NCBI RefSeq assembly: GCF_004923315.1
Contig: NZ_CP039648.1
Coordinates: 283,501-347,500 of the forward strand
From: Azospirillum sp. TSA2s
Lineage (GTDB): Bacteria; Pseudomonadota; Alphaproteobacteria; Azospirillales; Azospirillaceae
Reading direction: 5' to 3'
DNA: 64,000 nt
Made by a program: the position numbers and the translations under genes. The notes under the pieces were generated by a model. The model was not told the origin of the DNA, did no database searches, and saw only the letters and a list, made by a program, of their open reading frames with translations. This document shows positions 45,041-52,848 of the stretch, piece by piece; the first letter of the stretch is position 1; every line of letters begins with the position of its first letter.

Positions 45041-46381
45041 TCAGGCGCCGATCCCCAGCACCCGCACCGCCACCTGCTTGGTGTAGGGGCTGGCCGCGAA
45101 ATACTCGTACTGGACGGCATTCTCCGCGGCGAATTCCTGGAACGCCCGGTACTCGTCGTCGCGCCAGCTGCGGTTGCCGATATACTCGTCGAACACGATG
45201 ACCGTCCCCGGCCGCACCCGGTCGACCAGAGCGGTCAGCACGGTGCGGGCCGACGCGTAGATGTCGCTGTCGACATTGACGAAGCGCACCGGCCCCCGAT
45301 GAGCCGTCAGAAACGGCGGCAGACTGTCTTCGAACCACCCCACATGCAGGCGGGCGTTGTCGCGCACCGGCGGCAGCTGGCTGCCGGTGGTCAGCACGCC
45401 GCGGGGGGAATTCACCCAGCCCTCCGGCAGTCCCTCGAACGAATCGAAGCCGTGGACCTCCTGCCCAGCCACGTCGGCGATATGGTTGAGCGAGGTGCCG
45501 CGCCGCACGCCGAACTCCAGAACCAGACCCGAAGTCGTAGCGCAGGCCAGCGCGTGGCGCAGCAGCCGGCCGCTGTTGCCGAACAGGCGGAAGTCGGAGG
45601 AGAGCTTCGGCAGCAGCGCCTTGGCGCCATCGGGAAGCGGACGGCGCTTTGGATTGTCGTCGATCTGCCCGGCCTCGACGGCATCGGCCTCCGCAGTGCG
45701 GCCGATCAGACGCAGGGTGGCGGCGAGGTAGCCCCAGTATTTGCCGTTGGCGCCGCCGCAGCGGGTGGCGCGGCGCAGGCGGCGTAGCGCTTCCTCGGGG
45801 CCATGATGGTGCAGAGCCTGGGCGTGGCTGCCGAACCACGCGGCGGCATGTTCGGGATCGTCGGCGAGCAGAGCGTCGAAATGGGCCAGCGACTCCGCAT
45901 CCTCGCCGAGATAGGCCGCGGCCATCGCCGCCTCGTAGCGGATGTCGGGCGAGGTGTCGCCATCGCAGATCGCCGCCCGCGCCAGGGCCAGCGCGTCGCC
46001 ATAGCGGGCGTCGCGGCGAAGGGCCCCGGCCAGGGACGCGGTGAGTGCCGCGTCGCCGGGTGTGACGCGGGCGGCGCGCTCGAACCAGCGGACGGCGGGG
46101 AAGGGGGCGTTGTCGGCCTGATGGGCGCGGGCCAGAGAGGACAGCAGGTCCGGATCGTCCGGCCGGTCGGCCAGGACGCGGCGCAGGCAGGCGATGGCCG
46201 CCGGGGCGTCGCGATGGCCGAGATGGGCCAGACCCAGCAGATGCAGACGTTCAAGTCCGTTGGCAAGTCCGTTGGCAAGCCCGTGGGGAAGGGCATCGCC
46301 GCGCAGCAGGCGCAGGGCGGGGCGGTAACGGCGCGCGTCGATCAGGGCGCGCGCTTGGTCGAATACAGTGTCAGCGGTCAA
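45041..46381 (-). CDS. Fusion of TPR repeats and a TylF/MycF-like methyltransferase
   Basis: A 446-residue protein. Residues 1-240 are TPR-like helical repeats (LARAHQADNAPFPAVRWFER, AAAYLGEDAESLAHFDALLA). Residues 255-446 are a SAM-dependent methyltransferase of the TylF/macrocin-O-methyltransferase type: GLVLEFGVRRGTSLNHIAD (SAM loop), VHGFDSFEGLPEGW, VRFVNVDSDIYASARTVLTA and VIVFDEYIGNRSWRDDEYRA. A 12-base tandem repeat encodes GLANGLANGL near residue 34. Sugar or glycan methylation is plausible. The PmtA-like gene lies 12 bases upstream on the same strand. Confidence 0.84.
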   Translation of the reverse strand: MTADTVFDQARALIDARRYRPALRLLRGDALPHGLANGLANGLERLHLLGLAHLGHRDAPAAIACLRRVLADRPDDPDLLSSLARAHQADNAPFPAVRWFERAARVTPGDAALTASLAGALRRDARYGDALALARAAICDGDTSPDIRYEAAMAAAYLGEDAESLAHFDALLADDPEHAAAWFGSHAQALHHHGPEEALRRLRRATRCGGANGKYWGYLAATLRLIGRTAEADAVEAGQIDDNPKRRPLPDGAKALLPKLSSDFRLFGNSGRLLRHALACATTSGLVLEFGVRRGTSLNHIADVAGQEVHGFDSFEGLPEGWVNSPRGVLTTGSQLPPVRDNARLHVGWFEDSLPPFLTAHRGPVRFVNVDSDIYASARTVLTALVDRVRPGTVIVFDEYIGNRSWRDDEYRAFQEFAAENAVQYEYFAASPYTKQVAVRVLGIGA

Positions 46382-46393
46382 AATGACTCGTCG

Positions 46394-46969
46394 TCAGGGC
46401 AGCCGGCGGAAGGTCCAGACCGACGCCGGCGGCAGGTTCCGGGCGATCCAGGCATGGCGCCGCGGCTTCAGCCGCAGCCGCCGGATCAGTTCCGGATTGA
46501 CCGGGGCGAAGGGACCGTAGGTGAATTGCACGAAAACGCCGTCCTGCGCCAGCACGGAAAAGGCGCCGCGCACGATCCGGGCCTGGACCGACAGCGGCAT
46601 GGCGATCAGCGGCAGGCCCGACACCACCGCGTCGCAAGACTCCCAGCCATAGGCCTGGACGATGCGGTGGACCCGCGTCGCGTCGCCGCGCACCACGGTG
46701 GCGTTGGGGTGCAGGATCGACAGATGGTCGGCGAAGGCGGGGTCGAGTTCCACCATCAGCAGATTGTCGGGAGTGACGCCATGGGCCAGCAGCGCCGAAG
46801 TGACCGGACCGGTGCCCGGACCCAACTCCACCACCCGCTTCGTGGGACTGCAACCGGCGGCCTTCGCCATGGCCCGGCACAGTTCAGGACCGCTTGGAGT
46901 TACCGACGCGACCTTCAGAGGTGAGCGAATCCAGCGCTCGACAAAGAGCTTGCGTTCAGCAAGTGACAT
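46394..46969 (-). CDS. PmtA-like SAM-dependent methyltransferase
   Basis: A 191-residue class I methyltransferase. The N-terminal amphipathic part (MSLAERKLFVERWIRSPLKV, ASVTPSG) is followed by the SAM motif VVELGPGTGPVT, LMVELDPAFADHL and VVSGLPLIAMPL. This arrangement resembles phosphatidylethanolamine N-methyltransferase PmtA of alphaproteobacteria, which makes phosphatidylcholine at the membrane. GGGAGG lies 6 bases before ATG 46969; a TTG at 46999 is an alternative start. The substrate is inferred and could also be an RNA or other lipid. Confidence 0.8.
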   Translation of the reverse strand: MSLAERKLFVERWIRSPLKVASVTPSGPELCRAMAKAAGCSPTKRVVELGPGTGPVTSALLAHGVTPDNLLMVELDPAFADHLSILHPNATVVRGDATRVHRIVQAYGWESCDAVVSGLPLIAMPLSVQARIVRGAFSVLAQDGVFVQFTYGPFAPVNPELIRRLRLKPRRHAWIARNLPPASVWTFRRLP

Positions 46970-47069
46970 CGACCGACCTCCCAACAGACGCCGGATCAAT
47001 TCCTCGGCTCTGCATCAACCCTTTCTACTGAGTTACGTTTCATTGCGCCAGCCGAATGGATTTTGAATG

Positions 47070-47087
47070 ATCGTTTAACAAAACGAT
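47070..47087. promoter_or_regulatory. AT-rich inverted repeat upstream of the chemoreceptor gene
   Basis: ATCGTTT-AACA-AAACGAT, perfect 7-base arms, in the AT-rich gap between the PmtA-like gene and the chemoreceptor gene. It may be an operator or part of divergent promoters. Confidence 0.35.
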
Positions 47088-47254
47088 TAAAAGGATGTGA
47101 CGGATTCTGTTAATGGTTTGCACATAGAATTGTACGTAGGCGACGCAACGTCCAGCGGCTCGGTCGGATGGGAAATGTCCGGCGGGCAGGAGCGGCTGTT
47201 CGTCACGCCAGTCAAGCCGGGCCAACCGGCGCTTTGCATGGGAGGAGCACAACC

Positions 47255-49402
47255 TTGAGAAGATTGCTTCTGCGTCACAAGATCCCTGGTGCCGTGGTCG
47301 GATCGGCGGTGCTGACGGCACTGCTGCTTGGCAGCTTCGCCTATTCCGCGGCCACCGACAGGCTGCGCACGGCGGCACAGGACAAGTTGGTGGCGCTGGC
47401 GGACGCCCGCGCCGCCAGCGTCCAGTCCTATCTGGAGGGGTTGGAGGGCGACATCGTCCTCACGGCGAACACGCGATCAATGCGCGATGCCGCGGTTGCG
47501 CTTGGCAACGGCTGGAGAGTCGAGGCCGACCGCGGCGACCCCGGCACTCTGCTGCGCAAGCGCTATGTCGATGACAACCCAAACCCGCCGGCCGAGCGCT
47601 ACAAGCTCGAGAAGCCGGATATGAACACCATGTACGACATGGCGCATCTCCGGCTGCAGTCCTGGATGGCTGATCTGATGCTGCGCCGCGGGTTGGCCGA
47701 CGTGCTGCTGCTGTCGCAGGACGGAGCTGTGCTCTATAGCGCCGCGAAAGGCGGCGATTTCGGCAAGCCGGCCGAAGGTCCGCTCGCCGCCCTGGCCGAC
47801 TCGGTGAAACGTGATCCCAAGCAGGATGAGGCCCGGATCGCCGATTTCAGCGCCTACGCGCCGGCCGATGGCGCAGCGTCGGCCTTCTTGGCCGCTCCGG
47901 TGGCGTTGCACCTGCCGAACGGGGGAGTCCAGATACTCGCCACCCTGGTTTTCCGCATCGAGCCGAACGGGCTGGATCGCATCATGCGCGCCACTGGCGG
48001 CATGGGGGACAGCGGCGATACGTTCCTGGTCGGGGAGGACGGCAAGCTGCGCAGCACGCCCCGCTTCGCCCAGGGAATGGCGGTGCTGACGCCCTATGAG
48101 GGCGGCGCCATGGGCACCATCAAAGGCGATTCCGACCACACCGGGGTTTTGGAGGCGACGAACTTCGCCGGCAGCGGTCCGGCACTGACCGCCTACCGGC
48201 CGATGACTCATAACGGCGTCCACTGGCTGGTGCTGGCGGAGGCGGCTGTGGACGAGATCCTGGCGCCTGTCCATTCGATGCGCGACCAGATGATCGGTGC
48301 CGGGGCCGCCCTGCTGCTGGTCATCTGCATCGGTGGCATCCTGTTCGCCCGCGGCATCACCCGTCCGCTGTCGGCGATGTGCGAGGCGATGCAGCGTCTG
48401 GCCCAGGGCGAACGCCGGCTCGACGTGCCGGCGCAGGAGCGCCACGACGAGATCGGACGGATGGCCGGCGCCATGCAGGTGTTCAAGGAGGCGTTGATCA
48501 AGGCCGACGACCTCCATATGGAGCAGGAGCGGATCCGCGCCCTGCGCGAGGAACGGACCCGTCAGTTGGAACAGGTGACCGACGGCTTCGATGCCCGCGT
48601 CGGCGGTATCGTCCGCGCGGTGGCCAGCGCCGCCGGCGGGCTGGAGACGACGGCCAGGTCGATGAGCGATGGCGCCGACCGGACATTGCACGAGGCGACC
48701 AGCGTCGCCGCGGCGGCCGATCAGACGGCGAGCAACGTTGGCACAGTGGCGTCGGCCGCCAACCAGCTGCGCGCCTCCATCGGCGACATCGGTCGTCACA
48801 TAGAGGAATCGGGCCGCATCACCCAGGCCGCCATCGGCGCCGCCGCGCAGGCGGGCGAAACCATGCGCGTGGTGGTGGAGACCGCCGGTCGCATCGGCAC
48901 CGTCGTTCAACTGATCCACGACATCGCGGCGCAGACCAACCTTCTGGCACTGAACGCCACCATCGAAGCGGCGCGGGCGGGGGAAGCGGGCAAAGGCTTT
49001 GCCGTCGTCGCCAACGAGGTCAAGCATCTGGCCTCCCAGACCGCCAAGGCCACCGACGAGATCGGCAGCCAGATCGGCACGATGCAGTCGGTGACGGACG
49101 GAGCCGCCGCCTCCATCGGCGAGATCGCCCGTGTCATCGAGGATATGGGCCGCATCTCCGGCATCGTCGCCAACGCCATCGATGAGCAGGGCACCGCAAC
49201 GATGGACATCGCCGCCAACGCCGAACAGGCCGCGAAGGCGACGCAATCGGTAACCGCGATCATCGACGGCGTGGCGCGGTCCGCCGATACGACCAAGACG
49301 GTCGCCGAAGAGGTGCTGACCTCGTCCCAGGATCTGACGCGGCAGGCCGGACATCTCCGGGCGGAGATCGAACGTTTCCTGGCCGATATCAAGGCGGCGT
49401 GA
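47255..49402 (+). CDS. Methyl-accepting chemotaxis protein
   Basis: A 715-residue chemoreceptor. TTG 47255 is preceded by GGGAGGAG and begins with a basic segment and the first membrane helix ([18 protein letters not shown]). A large periplasmic sensor region (about residues 35-345) includes [20 protein letters not shown] and [19 protein letters not shown], suggestive of a Cache fold. The second helix is [20 protein letters not shown], then a HAMP domain and the cytoplasmic signalling hairpin with tip [17 protein letters not shown]. An ATG at 47168 would add 29 residues before the helix and has a poor ribosome site. Ligand unknown. Confidence 0.95.
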   Translation: MRRLLLRHKIPGAVVGSAVLTALLLGSFAYSAATDRLRTAAQDKLVALADARAASVQSYLEGLEGDIVLTANTRSMRDAAVALGNGWRVEADRGDPGTLLRKRYVDDNPNPPAERYKLEKPDMNTMYDMAHLRLQSWMADLMLRRGLADVLLLSQDGAVLYSAAKGGDFGKPAEGPLAALADSVKRDPKQDEARIADFSAYAPADGAASAFLAAPVALHLPNGGVQILATLVFRIEPNGLDRIMRATGGMGDSGDTFLVGEDGKLRSTPRFAQGMAVLTPYEGGAMGTIKGDSDHTGVLEATNFAGSGPALTAYRPMTHNGVHWLVLAEAAVDEILAPVHSMRDQMIGAGAALLLVICIGGILFARGITRPLSAMCEAMQRLAQGERRLDVPAQERHDEIGRMAGAMQVFKEALIKADDLHMEQERIRALREERTRQLEQVTDGFDARVGGIVRAVASAAGGLETTARSMSDGADRTLHEATSVAAAADQTASNVGTVASAANQLRASIGDIGRHIEESGRITQAAIGAAAQAGETMRVVVETAGRIGTVVQLIHDIAAQTNLLALNATIEAARAGEAGKGFAVVANEVKHLASQTAKATDEIGSQIGTMQSVTDGAAASIGEIARVIEDMGRISGIVANAIDEQGTATMDIAANAEQAAKATQSVTAIIDGVARSADTTKTVAEEVLTSSQDLTRQAGHLRAEIERFLADIKAA

Positions 49403-49514
49403 TGGGATGACTTGGCCGGCGACGGCGAAGCCACAATTCCCTGTTCCCCTTTTCTTCTCACTGCGCCGTTGACAGCGCCGCAATGGACGGGGCACGGTTG
49501 CGAAGCCGGAAGGA

Positions 49515-50363
49515 ATGGTGAACAGGGAACCTGGATACGACATGCCGACGCTCGCACCCGATCATTCGGATCTGTTCGACGATACCGGCAAGCCGCCCCG
49601 GCTGTTGGAACTCGACGTCGTACGGGTGATGCGCAATCCAAGCATGCCGCGCCGCCATTTCGACCCGCAAGAGATGCAGAGTCTGGCCGACTCGATTGCG
49701 CATTACGGGCTGAAGCAGCCGATCCTGGTGCAGGAGGTCGTGGGCGGCCATCGGCTGGTCGCCGGCGAACGGCGGCTGCGGGCCCACGAGATGCTGGGGC
49801 TGGCGACCATCTACGCGCTGGTCACCTCCGGCAATCCGGACGAACTGACCCTGGTGGAGAATGTGCAGCGCGTCGATCTGGACGCGCTGGAGCTGGCGGA
49901 GGCGCTGTCCCGCCTGATCGACCGCTTCGGCTACACCCAGGAACAGCTTGGCCGCATCATCGGCAAGAGCCAGAGCAACGTCAGCCACACCCTGCGGCTG
50001 AACAGCCTGCCGGAGACGATCAAGCAGGAATATGCCGCCGCCCACCACGACGTCTCGCGCTCCACCCTGATCGAGATCGCCTGGATCAAGGATCTGGACG
50101 AGCAGATGGCGCTGTGGGAGCAGGTGAAGGCCGGCGACGGCACCGTCCAGGCCGCCCGCAGCCGCAAGGACGCCGCCAAGGAACCGTCGCTGCGCACCAT
50201 GTCGGCGGTCGGCCGCTTCCTCGACGCGCTGCGCCGCGCGACCGCCCGTCTGGGCGATCCGCGCGAGCACCGCGCCTATGTCGACGACATGCAGCGCCGC
50301 GAACTCATCAGCCTGCGCCGCCGCATCGACCTTCTGCTGGGCGACGAGCCGATGGTGGATTGA
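49515..50363 (+). CDS. ParB/Spo0J-family DNA-binding protein, orphan
   Basis: A 282-residue protein. The N-terminal ParB/Srx nuclease-fold domain contains NPSMPRRHFDPQEMQSLADS, IAHYGLKQPILVQEV and VAGERRLRAHEMLGL, with the CTP-binding GERR element. A helix-turn-helix part follows (YTQEQLGRIIGKSQSNVSHT). The C-terminal dimerisation helix is short. No parA lies next to it and no parS was found, so it is not the main chromosomal partition protein. It may serve a plasmid-like role, a prophage remnant or transcription control. The start could be ATG 49515, GTG 49518 or ATG 49542. Confidence 0.85.
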   Translation: MVNREPGYDMPTLAPDHSDLFDDTGKPPRLLELDVVRVMRNPSMPRRHFDPQEMQSLADSIAHYGLKQPILVQEVVGGHRLVAGERRLRAHEMLGLATIYALVTSGNPDELTLVENVQRVDLDALELAEALSRLIDRFGYTQEQLGRIIGKSQSNVSHTLRLNSLPETIKQEYAAAHHDVSRSTLIEIAWIKDLDEQMALWEQVKAGDGTVQAARSRKDAAKEPSLRTMSAVGRFLDALRRATARLGDPREHRAYVDDMQRRELISLRRRIDLLLGDEPMVD

Positions 50364-50382
50364 GGGGAGTGGTTGGGGCGGT

Positions 50383-50555
50383 TTGCCCCCACCCCATCCC
50401 TCCCCCGCTGGGCGGGGGAGGGGGCAAGTGCTTGTTCGGGAGAGAGGCGGTAGTCCCTCCCCCGCCCAGCTCTCGCACAAAGCTATGCTTTGTGCTGACG
50501 CGGCAGGCGGACCATAGGTCCGCTGAGAGCGGGGGAGGATAGGTGGGGGTCTAAC
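50383..50555. repeat. Intergenic nested palindrome, family A, interrupted copy
   Basis: Left arm 50383-50420 and right arm 50457-50470 plus 50529-50555 match the copy at 1691-1806. The right arm is split by 57-60 bases (50471-50527). It lies between the convergent ParB-like and MBL genes. Confidence 0.75.
50471..50527. mobile_element. Small palindromic element inserted into family A repeat
   Basis: Comparison with the uninterrupted copy shows that 57 bases were added, with AGC repeated on both sides (50468-50470 and 50528-50530). The insert contains two perfect hairpins, CACAAAGC-TAT-GCTTTGTG and GCGGACC-ATA-GGTCCGC. The ends carry the inverted GCTCTC/GAGAGC. It is too small to encode a transposase. 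Confidence 0.6.
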
Positions 50556-50573
50556 GCCGCGCCAACCTGAGCT

Positions 50574-51206
50574 TCAATCGTTCAAGAACGGATTGTACAA
50601 CCGCTCTTCCCCGAAATTCGACATCGGCCCGTGGCCGGGGATGAAGGCGATGTCGTCGCCGTAGGGGAACAGCTTGTCGCGGATCGAGGCAATGAGGTCG
50701 GCGTAGTTGCCCTTGGGGAAATCGGTGCGGCCGATCGAGCCCTGGAACAGCACGTCGCCGACGATGGCCAGCTTCGACGGCCGGTGGACGAACACGACAT
50801 GGCCGGGGGTGTGGCCGGGGCAGTGGCGGACCTCCAGCGTCTGGTTGCCGACGGTCACCGTGTCGCCTTCCTCCAGCCAGCGGTCGGGCGTGAAGGAGCG
50901 GACGGGCGGGAAGCCGAACATCTGGCTTTGCATCGGCATGCCGTCGATCCAGAACTGGTCGTCGCGGTGCGGCCCCTCGATCGGCAGCGACAGCTTGTCG
51001 GCCAGATCGGCGACGGCGCCGGCATGGTCGATGTGGCCGTGGGTGACCAGGATTTTCTCCAGCGTCACGCCCTTCGCCTTCACCGCGGCCAGGATGCGGT
51101 CCAGGTCGCCGCCGGGATCGATGGCGGCGCCCTTCATCGTCTCGGGGCACCAGAGCACCGTGCAGTTCTGCTGGAACGGGGTGACCGGAACGATGGCGTA
51201 CTGCAT
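50574..51206 (-). CDS. MBL-fold hydrolase, glyoxalase II-like (YcbL type)
   Basis: A 210-residue metallo-beta-lactamase-fold protein. Zinc ligands are in THGHIDHAG (about residues 55-63), HCPGHTPGH, GDVLF and PGHGPMSNFG. The length and the FPKGNYADLIASI segment match the short glyoxalase-II-like YcbL group, which hydrolyses S-lactoylglutathione or related thioesters. It is convergent with the ParB-like gene and divergent from the second Rrf2 gene. Confidence 0.9.
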   Translation of the reverse strand: MQYAIVPVTPFQQNCTVLWCPETMKGAAIDPGGDLDRILAAVKAKGVTLEKILVTHGHIDHAGAVADLADKLSLPIEGPHRDDQFWIDGMPMQSQMFGFPPVRSFTPDRWLEEGDTVTVGNQTLEVRHCPGHTPGHVVFVHRPSKLAIVGDVLFQGSIGRTDFPKGNYADLIASIRDKLFPYGDDIAFIPGHGPMSNFGEERLYNPFLND

Positions 51207-51462
51207 GTCCTGACCTTCGGCTCTGCGGGAAAATGGCGGATTGACCCCTTGGGCCGGGGGACCTTAGCGCGCCAGCAGCGGATGCCGCAAACCATTCGCG
51301 CAAAGCCGGTCGCAATGGCCGGCGAAACTGGCTAAGGTCCGGGCGTCCGGCGGGAACACGCCTTTGGGTGGAATACCGGGCCGGTACGAAATGTTAACCA
51401 CCGAAGCTTTAGATCGGGGGTGGATCAACCATCCGCCGCCGCAATAAACGGATTCCGCCGGA

Positions 51463-51915
51463 ATGCTGTCGCAGAAAGCCAAATATGCGTTGCGTGCCCT
51501 CATCATGCTGGCGGAGAAGGACACCGGCGACCTGATCCTGATCGCCGACATCGCGGAGCGCGAGAACATCCCGCGCAAATTCCTGGAAGCGATTCTGGTC
51601 GAGCTGCGCAAGGAAGGCATCCTGTTCGCCAAGCGCGGCAAGAGCGGCGGCTATCGGCTCGCCCGCCCCGCCGCCCAGATCACTTTCGGCGAGGTGATTC
51701 GCCTGATCGACGGCCATCTCGCCCCGCTCCCCTGCGCCAGCAAGGGATCCTTCAAGCCGTGCGAGGACTGCATCGATACGGAGACCTGCTCGGTCCGCTG
51801 GCTGATGCTGCAGGTCCGCGACGCCACCGCCTCGGTGCTCGACAACCGCACGCTGGCCGACGCCCTGCGCCACCGCCAGTCCACCGGCAGCATCGCCGCC
51901 AATTTCGACATCTGA
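51463..51915 (+). CDS. Rrf2-family regulator with four-cysteine region
   Basis: A 150-residue winged-helix regulator: MLSQKAKYALRALIMLAEKD, then RENIPRKFLEAILVELRKEG and the wing KRGKSGGYRLARPA. Its cysteines read LPCASKGSFKPCEDCIDTET-C, four in all, unlike the three in the suf regulator. This suggests a different cluster or a thiol switch. It lies 257 bases from the divergent MBL gene and upstream of an SDR gene; either may be its target. Confidence 0.92.
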   Translation: MLSQKAKYALRALIMLAEKDTGDLILIADIAERENIPRKFLEAILVELRKEGILFAKRGKSGGYRLARPAAQITFGEVIRLIDGHLAPLPCASKGSFKPCEDCIDTETCSVRWLMLQVRDATASVLDNRTLADALRHRQSTGSIAANFDI

Positions 51916-51972
51916 CCGTCCCGCCAGCCGCCCCGCTGAAATCGCATTTGAGGCGGCGGGCAGCCCTCCCGT

Positions 51973-51989
51973 ATGGTTGGCCCAACCAT
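51973..51989. promoter_or_regulatory. Perfect palindrome upstream of the SDR gene
   Basis: ATGGTTGGCCCAACCAT has 8-base arms around one central base, 20 bases before the SDR start codon. The TTGG/CCAA core resembles operators of FadR-type GntR proteins. It overlaps the probable promoter or leader. Confidence 0.5.
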
Positions 51990-52008
51990 TTGTCAGGGAG
52001 GGATAGGG

Positions 52009-52713
52009 ATGTCCGAGGTGAAGGTGGCCGTCATCACGGCCGGGGGCAGCGGCATGGGAGCGGCGTCCGCGCGCCGGCTGGCGGCCGACGGGTTCGAGGT
52101 CGCGATCCTGTCCTCCTCCGGCAAGGGCGAGGCGCTGGCCGATGAGTTGGGCGGCATCGGGGTCACCGGGTCGAACCAGTCCAACGACGACCTGAAGCGG
52201 CTGGTCGATGCCGCCATGCAGCGCTGGGGGCGCATCGACGCGCTGGTCAACAGCGCCGGCCATGGGCCGCGCGGGCCGCTGCTGGAGATCAGCGACGAGG
52301 ACTGGCACCGCGGGATCGAGGTCTATTTCCTCAACGTCGTGCGGGCGGTCCGGCTGGTGGCGCCGATCATGGTGGCTCAGAAGGCGGGCTCCATCGTCAA
52401 CATCTCCACCGCCTGGGCGTTTGAGCCGAGCGCCATGTTCCCGACCTCCGCCGTCGCGCGGGCGGGGCTGGCCGCCTACACCAAGATCTTCGCCGACCAG
52501 TATGCGGCGGAGAATGTGCGGATGAACAATGTCCTGCCGGGATGGATCGACAGCCTTCCCGGGACCGAGGAGCGGCGCCAGAGCGTGCCGATGCAGCGCT
52601 ACGGCAGCAGCGACGAGATCGCGGCGACGGTGGCCTTCCTGGCCTCGCCGGGCGCCGGCTACATCACCGGCCAGAACATCCGGGTCGATGGAGGCCTGAC
52701 GCGGTCGGTTTGA
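52009..52713 (+). CDS. SDR-fold protein lacking the YxxxK catalytic pair
   Basis: A 234-residue short-chain-dehydrogenase-fold protein. The cofactor loop is TAGGSGMG, with NSAG, a Ser in NISTAWAF, and the C-terminal GAGYITGQNIRVDGG. At the position of the active-site YxxxK the sequence is SAVAR (in FPTSAVARAGLAAYTK), so both Tyr and Lys are replaced. It may be catalytically altered, use another residue, or bind NAD(P) without reduction. GGGAGGGA precedes ATG 52009. It is on the same strand as the preceding Rrf2 gene. Confidence 0.88.
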   Translation: MSEVKVAVITAGGSGMGAASARRLAADGFEVAILSSSGKGEALADELGGIGVTGSNQSNDDLKRLVDAAMQRWGRIDALVNSAGHGPRGPLLEISDEDWHRGIEVYFLNVVRAVRLVAPIMVAQKAGSIVNISTAWAFEPSAMFPTSAVARAGLAAYTKIFADQYAAENVRMNNVLPGWIDSLPGTEERRQSVPMQRYGSSDEIAATVAFLASPGAGYITGQNIRVDGGLTRSV

Positions 52714-52772
52714 GCGGAGGGGCTGCAGGCAACGGATGCGTTGCTGAGCCCGTGGGACCAAAAAGGACTTTG

Positions 52773-52848
52773 CGTCATCCCCGCGAAGGCGGGGATCCAG
52801 GGAACGTTGCGGATGAGCCGCTGAGTCGGCTGGATTCCCGCCTTCGCG
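52773..52848. repeat. REP-like inverted repeat (family C), interrupted by the IS
   Basis: The left arm 52773-52800 is identical to that at 34659-34686. The right arm begins TGGATTCCCGCCTTCGCG (52831-52848) and continues after the IS at 54155-54173 (GGGAATGACG). The IS has thus landed inside the hairpin stem. Confidence 0.85.
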
